Positions 1 through 7,605 are shown, numbered from the stretch's first letter. The stretch is 12,857 nt of DNA from Euperipatoides rowelli (GCA_003024985.2 PXIH01S0010768.1), one strand, 5' to 3'. The notes: generated by a model not told the origin, from the sequence alone. Translations and numbers: made by a program.

Positions 1-435
1 ATTAATATTAATGCAGTCATTAGATATGGAAGGGTCAAGCCATGATTCATGTTTTTTCTTCTTCTAAGAATACCTTGATTTCTTCCAGTTTTGGCAAGAT
101 ACTTCTNATATTCATAAAACATATCCAAAGTGGTTTAGTTTTTGAGTTTTCCAATAAACCGAACTTAAGTTCAGAATTACTTATAATAAAGTCACAGGAC
201 TCAGGCATGGCGGTAGGCCTATTGATAACGTTCACAGGGTCCGATGTTGCAAATGATGGCAACATGTCAAATAGGCAGACAGAAGACAAATAATCAATTG
301 GAAGTGATGTGTTCCTTAAATGATCATATGTGGCTTAATTGCAGTTCTGTCACATTTTATATGGGACCAGGAATTGTACCCATCACATGAGATTGCTTTG
401 TGCGATTTAGCTACTGGTTTCCGACAAATCTTGCA
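1..435 (-). pseudogene. CR1-like LINE ORF2, N-terminal zinc finger and start of AP endonuclease (partial, frameshifted)
   Basis: Read from 435 downwards, the frame begins CKICRKPV, continues SHKAISCDGYNSWSHIKCD, and is closed upstream by TAA at 447-445. This is a PHD-like finger (C-x2-C, C-x2-C, W-x-H-x2-C), but the fourth cysteine is Tyr (codon 380-378). Around 319-336 the frame shifts by one. The next frame reads YDHLRNTSLP and later VCLFDMLPSF, with Ser (283) at the expected W-x-C position. It then enters the endonuclease start with RSILPKLEEIKVFLEEE, which resembles the NARS-LxPKxDEL segment of LINE endonucleases. TGA at 49-47 ends this frame. A second shift gives ESWLDPSISND (48 to 16), matching the TETWLD motif whose Glu binds the catalytic metal. 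A few residues between these pieces are missing. The role in an intact element would be DNA nicking and reverse transcription. N at 107 does not alter the frame. Confidence 0.78.
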
Positions 436-951
436 AGAGTTTTTTTATCGTCATTTTAGAAAATATGAACAATTTACACAGGTAATAGATTATAAATTTT
501 AATATTAGGAAGGAAGAATAATAAACTGAAATGATAAAATTAAGTTTTAGATAATTATAGTTCCCTTTATTTCAGTTGTGTGGCCATTTTATTTTAAAAA
601 TGATTACCGTTAGTTAGCGTAGAAATCCCACAGATGCGTGTTTAAAAACTTATTATTTTGACGTGAATTAGGATGTGTGTACCATAAGTATAATAATCAT
701 CAATAAATTTGTAGTTAGTGTATTTTGAGGGACATTAAATCACTTTTTCCGATACGATTTGAAGATATAATGGCCAGCTCGTATCCAACTGTGTGCGTAA
801 GGAAAGCAAAACCAATAAATCTTTAACAATCCTAATCACAAATCATGTCAAACCCATCAAAAAACTAATAGTATATATGAATGACCAGCCTGAATATAAA
901 ATTCTTCAGATGTAGTTTTATAAAAAGGAGATTATACCAAAATTAAAACAT
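436..951. other. Spacer between LINE ORF1 and ORF2, no assignable content
   Basis: This stretch of about 516 bases separates the ORF1 stop codon from the first recognisable ORF2 residue. It is AT-rich and has stops in every frame. I see no zinc-finger, endonuclease or host-gene motif in it. The gap looks long for this kind of element, so it may hold a decayed ORF2 leader or inserted DNA. On the minus strand an ATG occurs at 584-582 (ATGGCCACACAACTG), but it is followed shortly by TAA. Confidence 0.5.
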
Positions 952-2001
952 TTAAGTCAGAGGATCAATAAATTTTGAACCNTTATTGGTTGACAAAGCC
1001 TTCCGCTCTTCGTAGAATTTTTTCCGTTCTTCTAACGATCTGTCTGGTGAGAATTTTAACATTTTAAGAAAGACATTTCCATTTTTTCTTTTTATCAAAG
1101 CTGCTTTTAGTACGGGAAGATTGTCTCTTTTGCTATCAAAAGATATAATGAGAGGTCTAGGTTTATCATTTGATATTTTACCAATACGATTGCTGGTAGT
1201 AGGTTTCATATTATCACTCTGTGAACATTCTTTCAACAAATCTAGCACCAAAGTAGATTAATCTAGATTATAAATCACAAGGTTTTTGCGTCTGCGTTTC
1301 TCCTCCTCTAAATTATCAAAAATTGAACGTATTTTTGAATCATCGACAACAAGACAATCAGCAGTAAAAGCTCTCGCATTTTGTAAATTATCTACTCGTG
1401 TACCAGATGTGGACTCCCTATCTTTGCTAAAGTCATTGCTTATTGCTGAACTAGCTCTTTCAAAGGTTTCTAGTTTTGAGTTCAATTCCAGAAATTTACT
1501 CTCTATGTCATTTATCCTTTTGTCATGAGATTTGACAGTAACGGCAAGAAGGTCCCATTTTTGAGCAATAGTGGTCATATTATCTGTGATAGATTTAAGT
1601 GTAAACTTCTCCTCTAATAACCTCTGGCAGTGGGAACAGTTCCATTGTATTTCCTTTTTTTTTATAACTTTAAATTGAGCATCATTCAATTCCTTGAGAT
1701 TGGTGCATTTTTTATGATGCCAAAAAAGTCATATATTGCAAGCTACAGCTTCCTTATCTGTTTCATTAAGATCAACTTTACAATCAAAGCATACTATTAT
1801 TGGGCCAGGGTTGAGTTCAACATTTCCGGAAAGAATTGAAAGTAAAAATATAAAGAAATTATTTTCCGAGTAAAAAGATTTAACTGTATGGATACAAGCC
1901 TTAAAATAACGTTTCCTTCTACGTGACTTGAGATAAAAGGAGACAAAAACACGATTGATTGAGATTGAATGCAGTAGAACTTTTACAATAGATACCAATT
2001 C
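952..2001 (-). pseudogene. CR1-like LINE ORF1: 2A-like motif, PHD-like finger, coiled coil, RRM-like region (two nonsense codons)
   Basis: One frame runs from just after TAA (2004-2002) to TAA (954-952), about 349 codons, broken only by TGA at 1731-1729 and TAA at 1260-1258. In order: a basic stretch (KSRRRKR), a hydrophobic run (NNFFIFLLSIL), the 2A-like SGNVELNPGP (1830-1801), and a PHD-like finger. The finger has Cys at 1791 and 1782, Cys at 1740, the TGA where the next Cys is expected, then WHHKKC (1722-1705) and WNCSHC (1644-1627). A heptad-rich helix follows (about 1600-1310), then RRRKNLVIYNLD, an RRM-type first strand, and after the second stop RPLIISFDSK and SLEERKKFYEERKAL, typical of LINE ORF1 C-termini. 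ORF1 proteins of this kind bind element RNA and act as chaperones. No in-frame ATG precedes the 2A motif, so the start is lost or lies upstream in another frame. N at 982 affects one codon. Confidence 0.82.
1801..1830 (-). other. 2A-like ribosome-skipping motif in LINE ORF1
   Basis: The ten codons read S-G-N-V-E-L-N-P-G-P and follow a hydrophobic stretch of about eleven residues. The 2A consensus is D-(V/I)-E-x-N-P-G-P, with peptide-bond skipping between the last Gly and Pro. Everything from Val onward matches, but Asn replaces the conserved Asp. In related LINEs, 2A-like motifs sit at the ORF1 N-terminus and release a short leader. The position here is the same, just before the PHD-like finger. 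The Asp-to-Asn change may weaken or abolish skipping, and the copy is a pseudogene in any case. Confidence 0.85.
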
Positions 2002-2604
2002 TTATGTTTTTTCTAGTAGTGACGTTATATCTAGAATTATAAAATAGAATTGATGGTAAATTTGGATGCATAGAAAATTCCAAGTAACTACTCAGTTGGA
2101 ACGAAGTAAAAAGTATTACTAGCGAAATGTAAAACATTTTTAAATTAATTATATGAATTTTATATTCATAAATCAAAGATCATCTTCCTATTTTAGACTT
2201 TTTCAAAAACCAAGTAGCCTATAGCTTTACAATCCAAAAGGCCAAAGATGCCAAGGCAGGAACAAAAGAAACCATGTGCTAATAATATACGATCAGCGGT
2301 TTATACAATCCATAGATAATCATGAAAATCCATTGAAGAAATGAAGATCTTGAGAATATTTTATCAGATCCTAGATATCTTGTATAGTTTGAAGCTGTAT
2401 ATCCATAAAACTATAATATATAACTCAGTTTTAATATATTTTTTTGTAAAAATTATTTTGCACAACCTGAGAGATCCTTCCAGGGCAGCGCCACCTAATA
2501 GATCTATTTCCTATTTTATCACACACAGAACCATTTTTTTCCCATTCAAATTTTTTGTCTATGTTTTTAATGCATTTAATTAGCTTCGTTTTTTTTCTTG
2601 GTTT
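2002..2604. other. AT-rich stretch between the LINE ORF1 and the MITE, possibly the LINE 5' UTR
   Basis: No protein motif was recognised on either strand. Short open frames here have low-complexity, Ile/Phe/Tyr-rich translations typical of AT-rich non-coding DNA. Part of this stretch next to 2002 may be the 5' untranslated region of the minus-strand LINE, but no boundary can be drawn. The sequence from about 2480 to 2604 is pyrimidine-rich and leads into the MITE. Confidence 0.45.
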
Positions 2605-2621
2605 TTAACCCTTTCCACTCC
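2605..2621 (+). repeat. Left terminal inverted repeat of piggyBac-like MITE
   Basis: TTAACCCTTTCCACTCC, perfectly inverted at 2914-2930. The first four bases are the presumed TTAA target site. Confidence 0.88.
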
Positions 2622-2913
2622 TATGGCGATTTTCAATTGCCCATTTCAATTTAGAAATTCCACTCAAATGGCGATTCAGAATCTCCATTTTCATTTCCTT
2701 GTTTTTCATAATCAATAATTATTATATTCAAATATGCTTCAATTACTATTTTTTTTTTCGTTTTAAAGACTCAAAATATAATTGTCTTTAATTATCCCAA
2801 GAGATGTTTTTTAAAAAATGAATGAAAAGAATACTAATCTTAATTTAAAAAAAAAAAAAACGATTTTTCATTTTTATTGTGGAGCTGTAGAAACCAAATT
2901 CTCTGAATTCGGT

Positions 2914-2930
2914 GGAGTGGAAAGGGTTAA
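2914..2930 (-). repeat. Right terminal inverted repeat of piggyBac-like MITE
   Basis: GGAGTGGAAAGGGTTAA, exact reverse complement of 2605-2621. The final TTAA is the second copy of the target site. Confidence 0.88.
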
Positions 2931-3425
2931 TATTGTTGTGTTGAAATTTTCACCCAATCATTTAAGTAACTCCTATCAACCTTCCTAGATATTAATATCT
3001 ATCTACTGTATCTATTAGTTTACCTTCCCAAATATCATACTTACTTACTTGATTAAATATTATAGGCTATTATCTCCCTACTATTGTATATTTTTATTTT
3101 GTGTTCTATGCTTTTGAATATTTTTTCGTTTTTTTTTTTCTTGGCACATTGTTTTTGGAATAGTATTGTTTTTGTCATTATAGGCTAATAAATAAATCAA
3201 ATTGCATATTTTATTTCTGATATACTGTTTATTCTTACCTATTTACCTATTGCATTTTTTTTATTAACACCCCATCCTACTTACCCATTTTTTTTTTTTT
3301 TTTTAATTTCTGCTTAATACATTCAATTATTATTTTTAGTTTTTTTATTTGTTGTGTTGGGATTTCCACCTGCCCAATTTTTTTTTTAACCATTATAATA
3401 AAAGATCAAATTGCATGTATTTATA
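2931..3425 (+). repeat. Two diverged LINE 3'-tail-like segments in direct orientation
   Basis: The first segment runs from ttgttgtgttgaaatttt (from 2934) to attataggctaataaataaa (to about 3197), followed by atcaaattgca. The second, shorter copy has ttgttgtgttgggatttc (from about 3350), then accattataataaaag and atcaaattgcatg (to about 3418). Each ends in an AATAA(A)-like signal followed by an ATCAAATT-type tail, which resembles LINE 3' untranslated ends. The second copy lacks about 200 bp of the middle. No coding sequence accompanies them. The assignment to a LINE is inference. Confidence 0.4.
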
Positions 3426-3527
3426 AGCAGTGCTTCCACGAAGTAGGCTATTTGATACCTGCTTATTAACACCATGAGCATTCCAATAAAATGAAGAAAT
3501 TATGATGTGCATTAAAGTGTTTTTATA

Positions 3528-3945
3528 ACATCAGAATGAAACACTAAACAAACTGTTACAGTTTATTTTTATATATGAAGATTACTTTATTAATGCACCA
3601 TACTTCAAATAAAATAATTCCATATGCTAGAACAAATAAAGAAAATAAATTTCGCTACAAAAAAATTCAGTACACCCAAACTAGAAATTAAACTTGTGTC
3701 TATTGCATTCCATACAGTTGCATAAACCACTACTTTGGCTTCCTTAATTTTCTTTGACAAACTGCAATAGGCTATATATTTTTAAGAATTTAATATCAGA
3801 ACGAAGCATATCAAGCTACTTTTTTTTTTTAACATATGAAGATTATTTAGAGTTACAAAATATAAACATGAGTATTTCATTAATCATGGTGTACTTCAAA
3901 TAAAATAATACAATATGTTAATATACAGTAAATAAAGTTAATTTT
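3528..3945. repeat. Diverged direct repeat pair, about 125-150 bp each
   Basis: Copy 1 (about 3528-3653) and copy 2 (about 3793-3945) share, in order, tcagaa[t/c]gaa, atatgaagatta, attaat-ca, tacttcaaataaaataat and a final aataaag. The offset is about 260-300 bp, and copy 2 carries an extra segment of about 30 bp (tagagttacaaaatataaac). Between them is unrelated AT-rich DNA. The family is unknown, and no ends or duplicated target site could be seen. Confidence 0.5.
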
Positions 3946-4194
3946 TCAAATTAATATAAAAATTTAATACCCCCTAACCACAAACTATTACTAGAAATAG
4001 TAAACTTCTTGTTGCATGAAAGCTATTTAATTGAAAGAATTACTTTAATGCAGCTCATTGCTTCTTTCTTAAGTTATATAATAAATTCGTTGGCAGGTAC
4101 AGTAGATATTTTTATTTAATCATTAAAGAAAGTTCTAGCAAATGTACATCTACTGAATGTACAGTATGTATACGAACTATATAGGCCTACTATA
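3946..4194. other. AT-rich intergenic DNA, nothing recognised
   Basis: No open frame with a recognisable motif and no clear repeat boundary. At its right edge, actatata (4177-4184) and tatatagt pair across a ggcctac loop, a short imperfect palindrome next to the possible TA-flanked element. Confidence 0.5.
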
Positions 4195-4550
4195 TAGTGG
4201 GGGGAATACCGTGGTGCGAGTAATGCCGCGCATCAAAGTTTTTCATATTACTTGATAAAATTAATAAATATATTTATTACTCCCTTGTTCTGGTTGCAAT
4301 ATGTACCAATAATTGATATANTTAATTAGTGCATTCAGGCAAGTTTGAATATATCAAGCAATAATTAGATTCAGTGACCTACCACGTCACTATTAACACT
4401 CCGCTCATGACACTAATGATAATTATGAAAGGCGTATCAAGAAAATAACCATATCTTGAGATTACCTCGGATATTGCATGAAAGCATCAATCAACAACAT
4501 AATAAAATAACTTAATAAAAACAACCCGATCATTATATTCTTCCCCCCTA
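4195..4550. mobile_element. Possible TA-flanked MITE (weak)
   Basis: On the left, TA (4195-4196) is followed by GTGGGGGGAATA (4197-4208). On the right, TATTCTTCCCCCC ends next to TA (4549-4550), giving GGGGGGAAGAATA when inverted. The ends therefore match over GGGGGGAA, but they differ by two bases at the outermost position and diverge after about 10 bp. The left part (taccgtggtgcgagtaatgc) is GC-rich against the background, which suggests an imported sequence. No coding capacity. N at 4321 lies inside. The ends could also be chance. Confidence 0.2.
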
Positions 4551-4797
4551 TGAGAAAAAAAAAAGTTTTGTGTACAGAATCTTTTTTTTTTTTTGTACTT
4601 TACAAATTTTTAAAATTGAAAACAACATCTACAGATGCGGTACCTAATCTCCATATGTTTTTAATATCAACAATCCTACTGATAGAATAAAAATCCTAAC
4701 AATGTTAGTAATACTGCTTAAATTATTTATAAATTGTCTTTCATAGGAGGAAACGATCAGCATTTTTTTGTTTTGTAAAACAAAAAAAGAGTTCTAG
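4551..4797. other. AT-rich DNA with a perfect 12-bp-arm hairpin
   Basis: The only structure seen is tttttttgtttt (4763-4774) and its exact complement aaaacaaaaaaa (4777-4788), separated by two bases. It lies just upstream of the retroelement pol fragment. Low-complexity hairpins of this kind are expected in such AT-rich DNA. Confidence 0.45.
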
Positions 4798-5528
4798 CAA
4801 ATCACCGTTTATAAGCGCTGGTACATCATCTTGGCAAGTTTTGATCCTATAGACCCAACCTCACAATTTAATTTACACAATGATGTACATTCAGATGATA
4901 TTGAGGACATTGTGAATGAACTAGTTGAAAGAATTTCTAAAGTGCACGCTTAGGTACATGAAAATATAGCACAGTCCTCTTTTAACTCGTGTACTAGGAA
5001 ACCTGGCAGGTTTAAATTGCAAGAATATAAATTAGGCCAATCAGTTCTTGTGTCCGATCCCACTTCATACTCAGGCACAAAACATAAGCTCAAGCTGCGC
5101 TATAAAGGTCCATACCATGTAGTTACAAGAAGCTCATTGCTGAAATACCAAATGAGAAATATAGAAAATCCTAAAGATTACAAATGTGCACATTGATAGA
5201 ATGAAACCTTATATCAGGAAAGGCGCGTTTTTAATGACGTGGCAAAAGTTGATAACCAAACCATTAAAAGACATACTGATACAAGGGTTGATTAAGTCAT
5301 AAAAGTAGCGAAAATAGCCCCCAGGGTAAAGCTATAGTTCCCTGTATTTACCATAATACCACAGATGATGTTTGTAAACAATGTGTTGACCCAAACAAAT
5401 TTTTAAGAGTTGCTCATCAACAAACCGCGATACCTATGCCAGGTCCCCCTTTGTCCGTAGTAGGCGATCGCCAGCTTAGCCGCTATTCTCTTAGACCTAG
5501 GAAGGGAGGGAGGTGCAAAATAAGCTAA
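4798..5528 (+). pseudogene. Gypsy-like LTR retrotransposon pol, integrase C-terminus with GPY/F module (remnant)
   Basis: From 4798 the frame reads a segment ending IEDIVNELVERISKVHA, then a TAG at 4951-4953, then VHENIAQSSFNS and KLGQSVLVSD. It continues to KLKLRYKGPYHVV, the GPY/F module found at the integrase C-terminus of Gypsy-like elements and retroviruses. A shift at about 5186 gives VHIDRMKPYI, matching the family's (V/A)HxxRLKP strand. Two further shifts lead to a polar tail (5292-5528) with HNTTDDVCKQCVDPNKFL and a final RYSLRPRKGGRCKIS before TAA. Integrase inserts the DNA copy, and this part binds DNA or chromatin. Protease, reverse transcriptase, RNase H and the DDE core are absent, so this is the 3' fragment of an element. 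At least three frameshifts and one or more stops make it inactive. Gypsy is preferred over BEL because of the GPY/F pattern. Confidence 0.75.
5499..5513 (+). promoter_or_regulatory. Candidate polypurine tract (plus-strand primer) of the LTR element
   Basis: The 15 bases aggaagggagggagg are all purine and are followed at once by TG, the usual first bases of an LTR. They lie inside the last codons of the pol tail, and overlap of pol with the 3' LTR boundary is known in some Gypsy elements. If correct, a 3' LTR starts at 5514 (tgcaaaataagc). No matching 5' LTR is in the window, so this is inference. Confidence 0.4.
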
Positions 5529-5594
5529 AAGAAAATATTTAAAAGCGCTTTATAACAAATAAAACAAATCTTTCCTGGGTGAATAAAAAAAAAT
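5529..5594. other. Short AT-rich segment after pol tail, possible start of 3' LTR
   Basis: AT-rich DNA with a TATAA-like stretch (gcgctttataac) and several AATAAA-like words. This would fit an LTR interior but is not diagnostic in this base composition. Confidence 0.3.
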
Positions 5595-5890
5595 AAGGTA
5601 AAGGGGGAATTTAAAAAATACATGAACTCTTTAGCCTATATAATTAAAAGTCGTAAGGGAAATTCAAAACACATGAAACCCCAGACTTTATTTTGATTCA
5701 AACAAAAATATCCATCTAAGTGGAATTCAAAATACATGAAATCCTAGTCTATGTTTGAATACGAAACTTTAAACAAAAGCCTAAAGGTAGTACAAAAATA
5801 TATGGAATCCTAGGCTAATAAAATGATATAAAAGGTCAAAAGAAGATCCAAAATACATGGGATTCTACACTATATCATATTGCTCCGATT
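5595..5890 (+). repeat. Degenerate tandem array, five units of about 51-66 bp
   Basis: Five copies of a core resembling ggaattcaaaatacatgaaa followed by tcctag-ct occur in order. The central CATG (or TATG) anchors lie at 5621, 5672, 5735, 5801 and 5856, so spacings are 51, 63, 66 and 55 bp. The units differ by many substitutions and small indels, so the array is old. It sits directly after the LTR-element pol end, in the place expected for the 3' LTR, and may be an LTR-internal repeat or an independent minisatellite. Confidence 0.6.
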
Positions 5891-5973
5891 CAAAAGTTTC
5901 GCTACCTTTTGTTTACCAACATATAATACATTCATACATGATTTTTTGAAAGAAAAAGCCACATGATCAGTCT

Positions 5974-7605
5974 ATGCCGTTGGATGTAAAGGTGTTGAAG
6001 CCTTTGAGCGTCCAGAACTATGGCACCAAGATCTTTGCTAGAATTTTAAATAATAGGATAACACCACTTTTGTTACAGTCATTATCACCGTTTCATTTTG
6101 CCCTTAAAACACGTAGCATACATGTTCATTACTTATTCTATAACAAACTATTCAATTTGTTAAGGAAAACAGGATTAGGGATCTTGCTGTCATTTTTCTG
6201 GATATTCACACGGGATTTGATTATGTTGATCATTTTTATCTGGCTTCTCAAATCATACGAGTATTTGGCCATTCTAGCTTGGCTAGGGGGCTATGTAACC
6301 ATTGTTCTAATAAGCATACATGTATAAAATATAAAGGAAAATTATTTTATGAATATAATCCATATACCCTCTTTCAGGTCAAAGATAGCAGCATTCGTAT
6401 ATGTGGATGACCTGGCTGTCATAATTATGGGGAAAGAAAACATACAGCTTGTTTTTGATCTATTACATCAATTTCCTGACATTACTGGGTCTGTTTTTAA
6501 CCACAATAAGACTTATGTGTGGTCCTCGTTTGTGGGGCAAATGGGTGTCAGGTATAACAGGATGCCTATAGGGAGATTCCTGGGGCTGCCCTTCCTTTTT
6601 CTGGGGCTGGCAGTCAAGCATAAGTTACAAATCAAAATTTTGGAATATGCAGATCATGTTGCAATGTCATCGGTAAATATGTACTTGTCATTATTGACAA
6701 TGGTAAAAATTATAAATGTTTATATTTTTCCAAAAATGTATTTTTATGTTTCACATGTCAAGTTTAATCAGGGTTTTATAAAAAAAAACTATATGCTATA
6801 GCTAACAAGATATTGTGGGGCTCCAGGTTGATACCCATATCAAAGAAGTCTTTATCTCTCCCAATTGCAAAACAAGGGCTGGGGCTTCATTTGATACATA
6901 ATATTACTGAAATCATAAATGCTAATTGTTTTGCTTCATATCTGAAATATGTCCAGTGGCTGAATTCTCTGCAGGTGGTAGAACCAACTGACACTCCTCC
7001 ACCAATACCATTTGAGTTTCCTGTCCTTGGCAGGTTGAGGAAGACATTTCAAGATGTATTGGATGAATTCGTTGTTAATGTGTAATTAAGTTTACCTATA
7101 AGTGATATATAAATATTATTTATGATGATCATGTGCCTTTACCGTTGCTAGGCTTATATTACCTTGTTTTAGAGTGTTTAAGACATATTATGTGGCCCCA
7201 AATCTATACAATTTCACATATAGGATACTCCATTCATCTTTATTTACACGGGAATACCTTATACAAAAATTTCATTTTGACATGCCACCTCAGAGTCCTT
7301 TTTGTAATTATAATGATAATATCCAACATTTTATTATTGAATTAACCATTATAAGGAGTTGCGTGCTAAAATAACCCATTTCTTTCATTTTACATATGCT
7401 AATGCCAACCTTTATGATATGTGTTTTCATGTTGCAACACATGCCTATTGTTCCTCTTGTTATGTTCATATTTTTTACAATGTGGAAGGTACGGAATTTT
7501 TGTATTTTTAAGGCCATGTTTATTCGTCCTTGCCGTGTTTTCAGGCACAAATGGTTCAATTGGTGCTACAGGATTATAGTTTTATTCCCTATGATGTGTT
7601 TGTGA
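5974..7605 (+). pseudogene. LINE ORF2 fragment: reverse transcriptase (motif B missing) and C-terminal zf-RVT region
   Basis: RT motifs appear in order: LKPLSVQNYGTKIFARIL (5997 on), SPFHFALKTRSIHVH, then after a shift near 6170 motif A as VIFLDIHTGFDYVDHFYL (from 6189) with its catalytic Asp. After KYKGKLFYEYNPY the frame changes and KIAAFVYVDDLAVI follows (about 6379-6423), containing the Y-x-D-D catalytic core of motif C. Motif B (RQGxPLS) is absent, so DNA is missing at about 6320-6375. Next come SVFNHNKT, FLGLPFLFLG and IINVYIFPKM. After a shift at an A8 run come KILWGSRLIP and LPIAKQGLGL, a pairing well known downstream of LINE reverse transcriptases. Further pieces are ILHSSLFTREYL with PFCNYNDNIQHFI (a zf-RVT-like domain without its later Cys) and MWKVRNFCIFKA (about 7480). 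The protein would have copied element RNA at the nicked target. Multiple frameshifts and stops make it inactive. Confidence 0.8.

Larger units (their letters stand above)
1..2001 (-). mobile_element. CR1/L2-like non-LTR retrotransposon (LINE), partial, inactive
   Basis: The two coding regions of a LINE lie in order on the minus strand: ORF1 (2001 to 952), then the start of ORF2 (435 to 1). The element continues beyond the left edge, so most of the endonuclease, the reverse transcriptase and the 3' end are not in the window. The combination of a 2A-like motif, a PHD-like finger, a coiled coil and an RRM-like region in ORF1, with another PHD-like finger at the start of ORF2, is known from CR1/L2/Rex1-group elements of invertebrates. 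Two nonsense codons in ORF1 and at least two frameshifts in ORF2 make this copy inactive. The 5' boundary is uncertain, because no promoter or target-site duplication could be placed upstream of 2001. The clade is inferred from domain layout and not from a tree. Confidence 0.8.
2605..2930. mobile_element. piggyBac-like MITE with TTAA-flanked perfect 17-bp terminal inverted repeats
   Basis: The left end TTAACCCTTTCCACTCC (2605-2621) is the exact reverse complement of 2914-2930. piggyBac elements duplicate TTAA on insertion and begin with CCC or a close variant, and both features are present. The element is 326 bp with both TTAA copies. It has no coding capacity, so it would depend on a transposase encoded elsewhere. 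Inside the left end a 17-bp subterminal unit occurs twice, at 2615-2631 and 2660-2676 (ccactc-NN-atggcgatt, 15 of 17 identical, spacing 45 bp). The centre is AT-rich with long T and A runs. The unchanged ends suggest a fairly recent or well-preserved insertion. Confidence 0.85.

Noticed and set aside
345-481. Exon-like plus-strand segment with acceptor-like ttaattgcag before it and donor-like cag/gtaata after it, open in frame
   Set aside because: The minus strand of the same bases encodes the PHD-like finger of the LINE ORF2 (CKICRKPV, SHKAISCDG). The plus-strand frame is a shadow of it and resembles no known protein.
1286-1528. 80-codon plus-strand ORF rich in Ser and Leu
   Set aside because: It is the antisense shadow of the LINE ORF1 coiled-coil region.
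1729-1731. TGA at a cysteine position read as selenocysteine
   Set aside because: A LINE zinc finger has no known use of selenocysteine, the copy carries a second stop (TAA), and no SECIS-like element was seen. A nonsense mutation is simpler.
1919-2176. 85-codon minus-strand ORF overlapping the ORF1 start in another frame
   Set aside because: The translation is AT-rich low complexity without a motif. It may be chance in the LINE 5' UTR.
2341-2583. 80-codon plus-strand ORF
   Set aside because: The Ile/Tyr/Phe-rich translation is typical of AT-rich non-coding DNA and no motif is present.
107-4321. N positions at 107, 982 and 4321 as assembly gaps
   Set aside because: The N at 107 and the N at 982 each replace one base without breaking the LINE frame, and no flanking duplication is present at any of the three. 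They look like single ambiguous bases, unlike the N at 8437.
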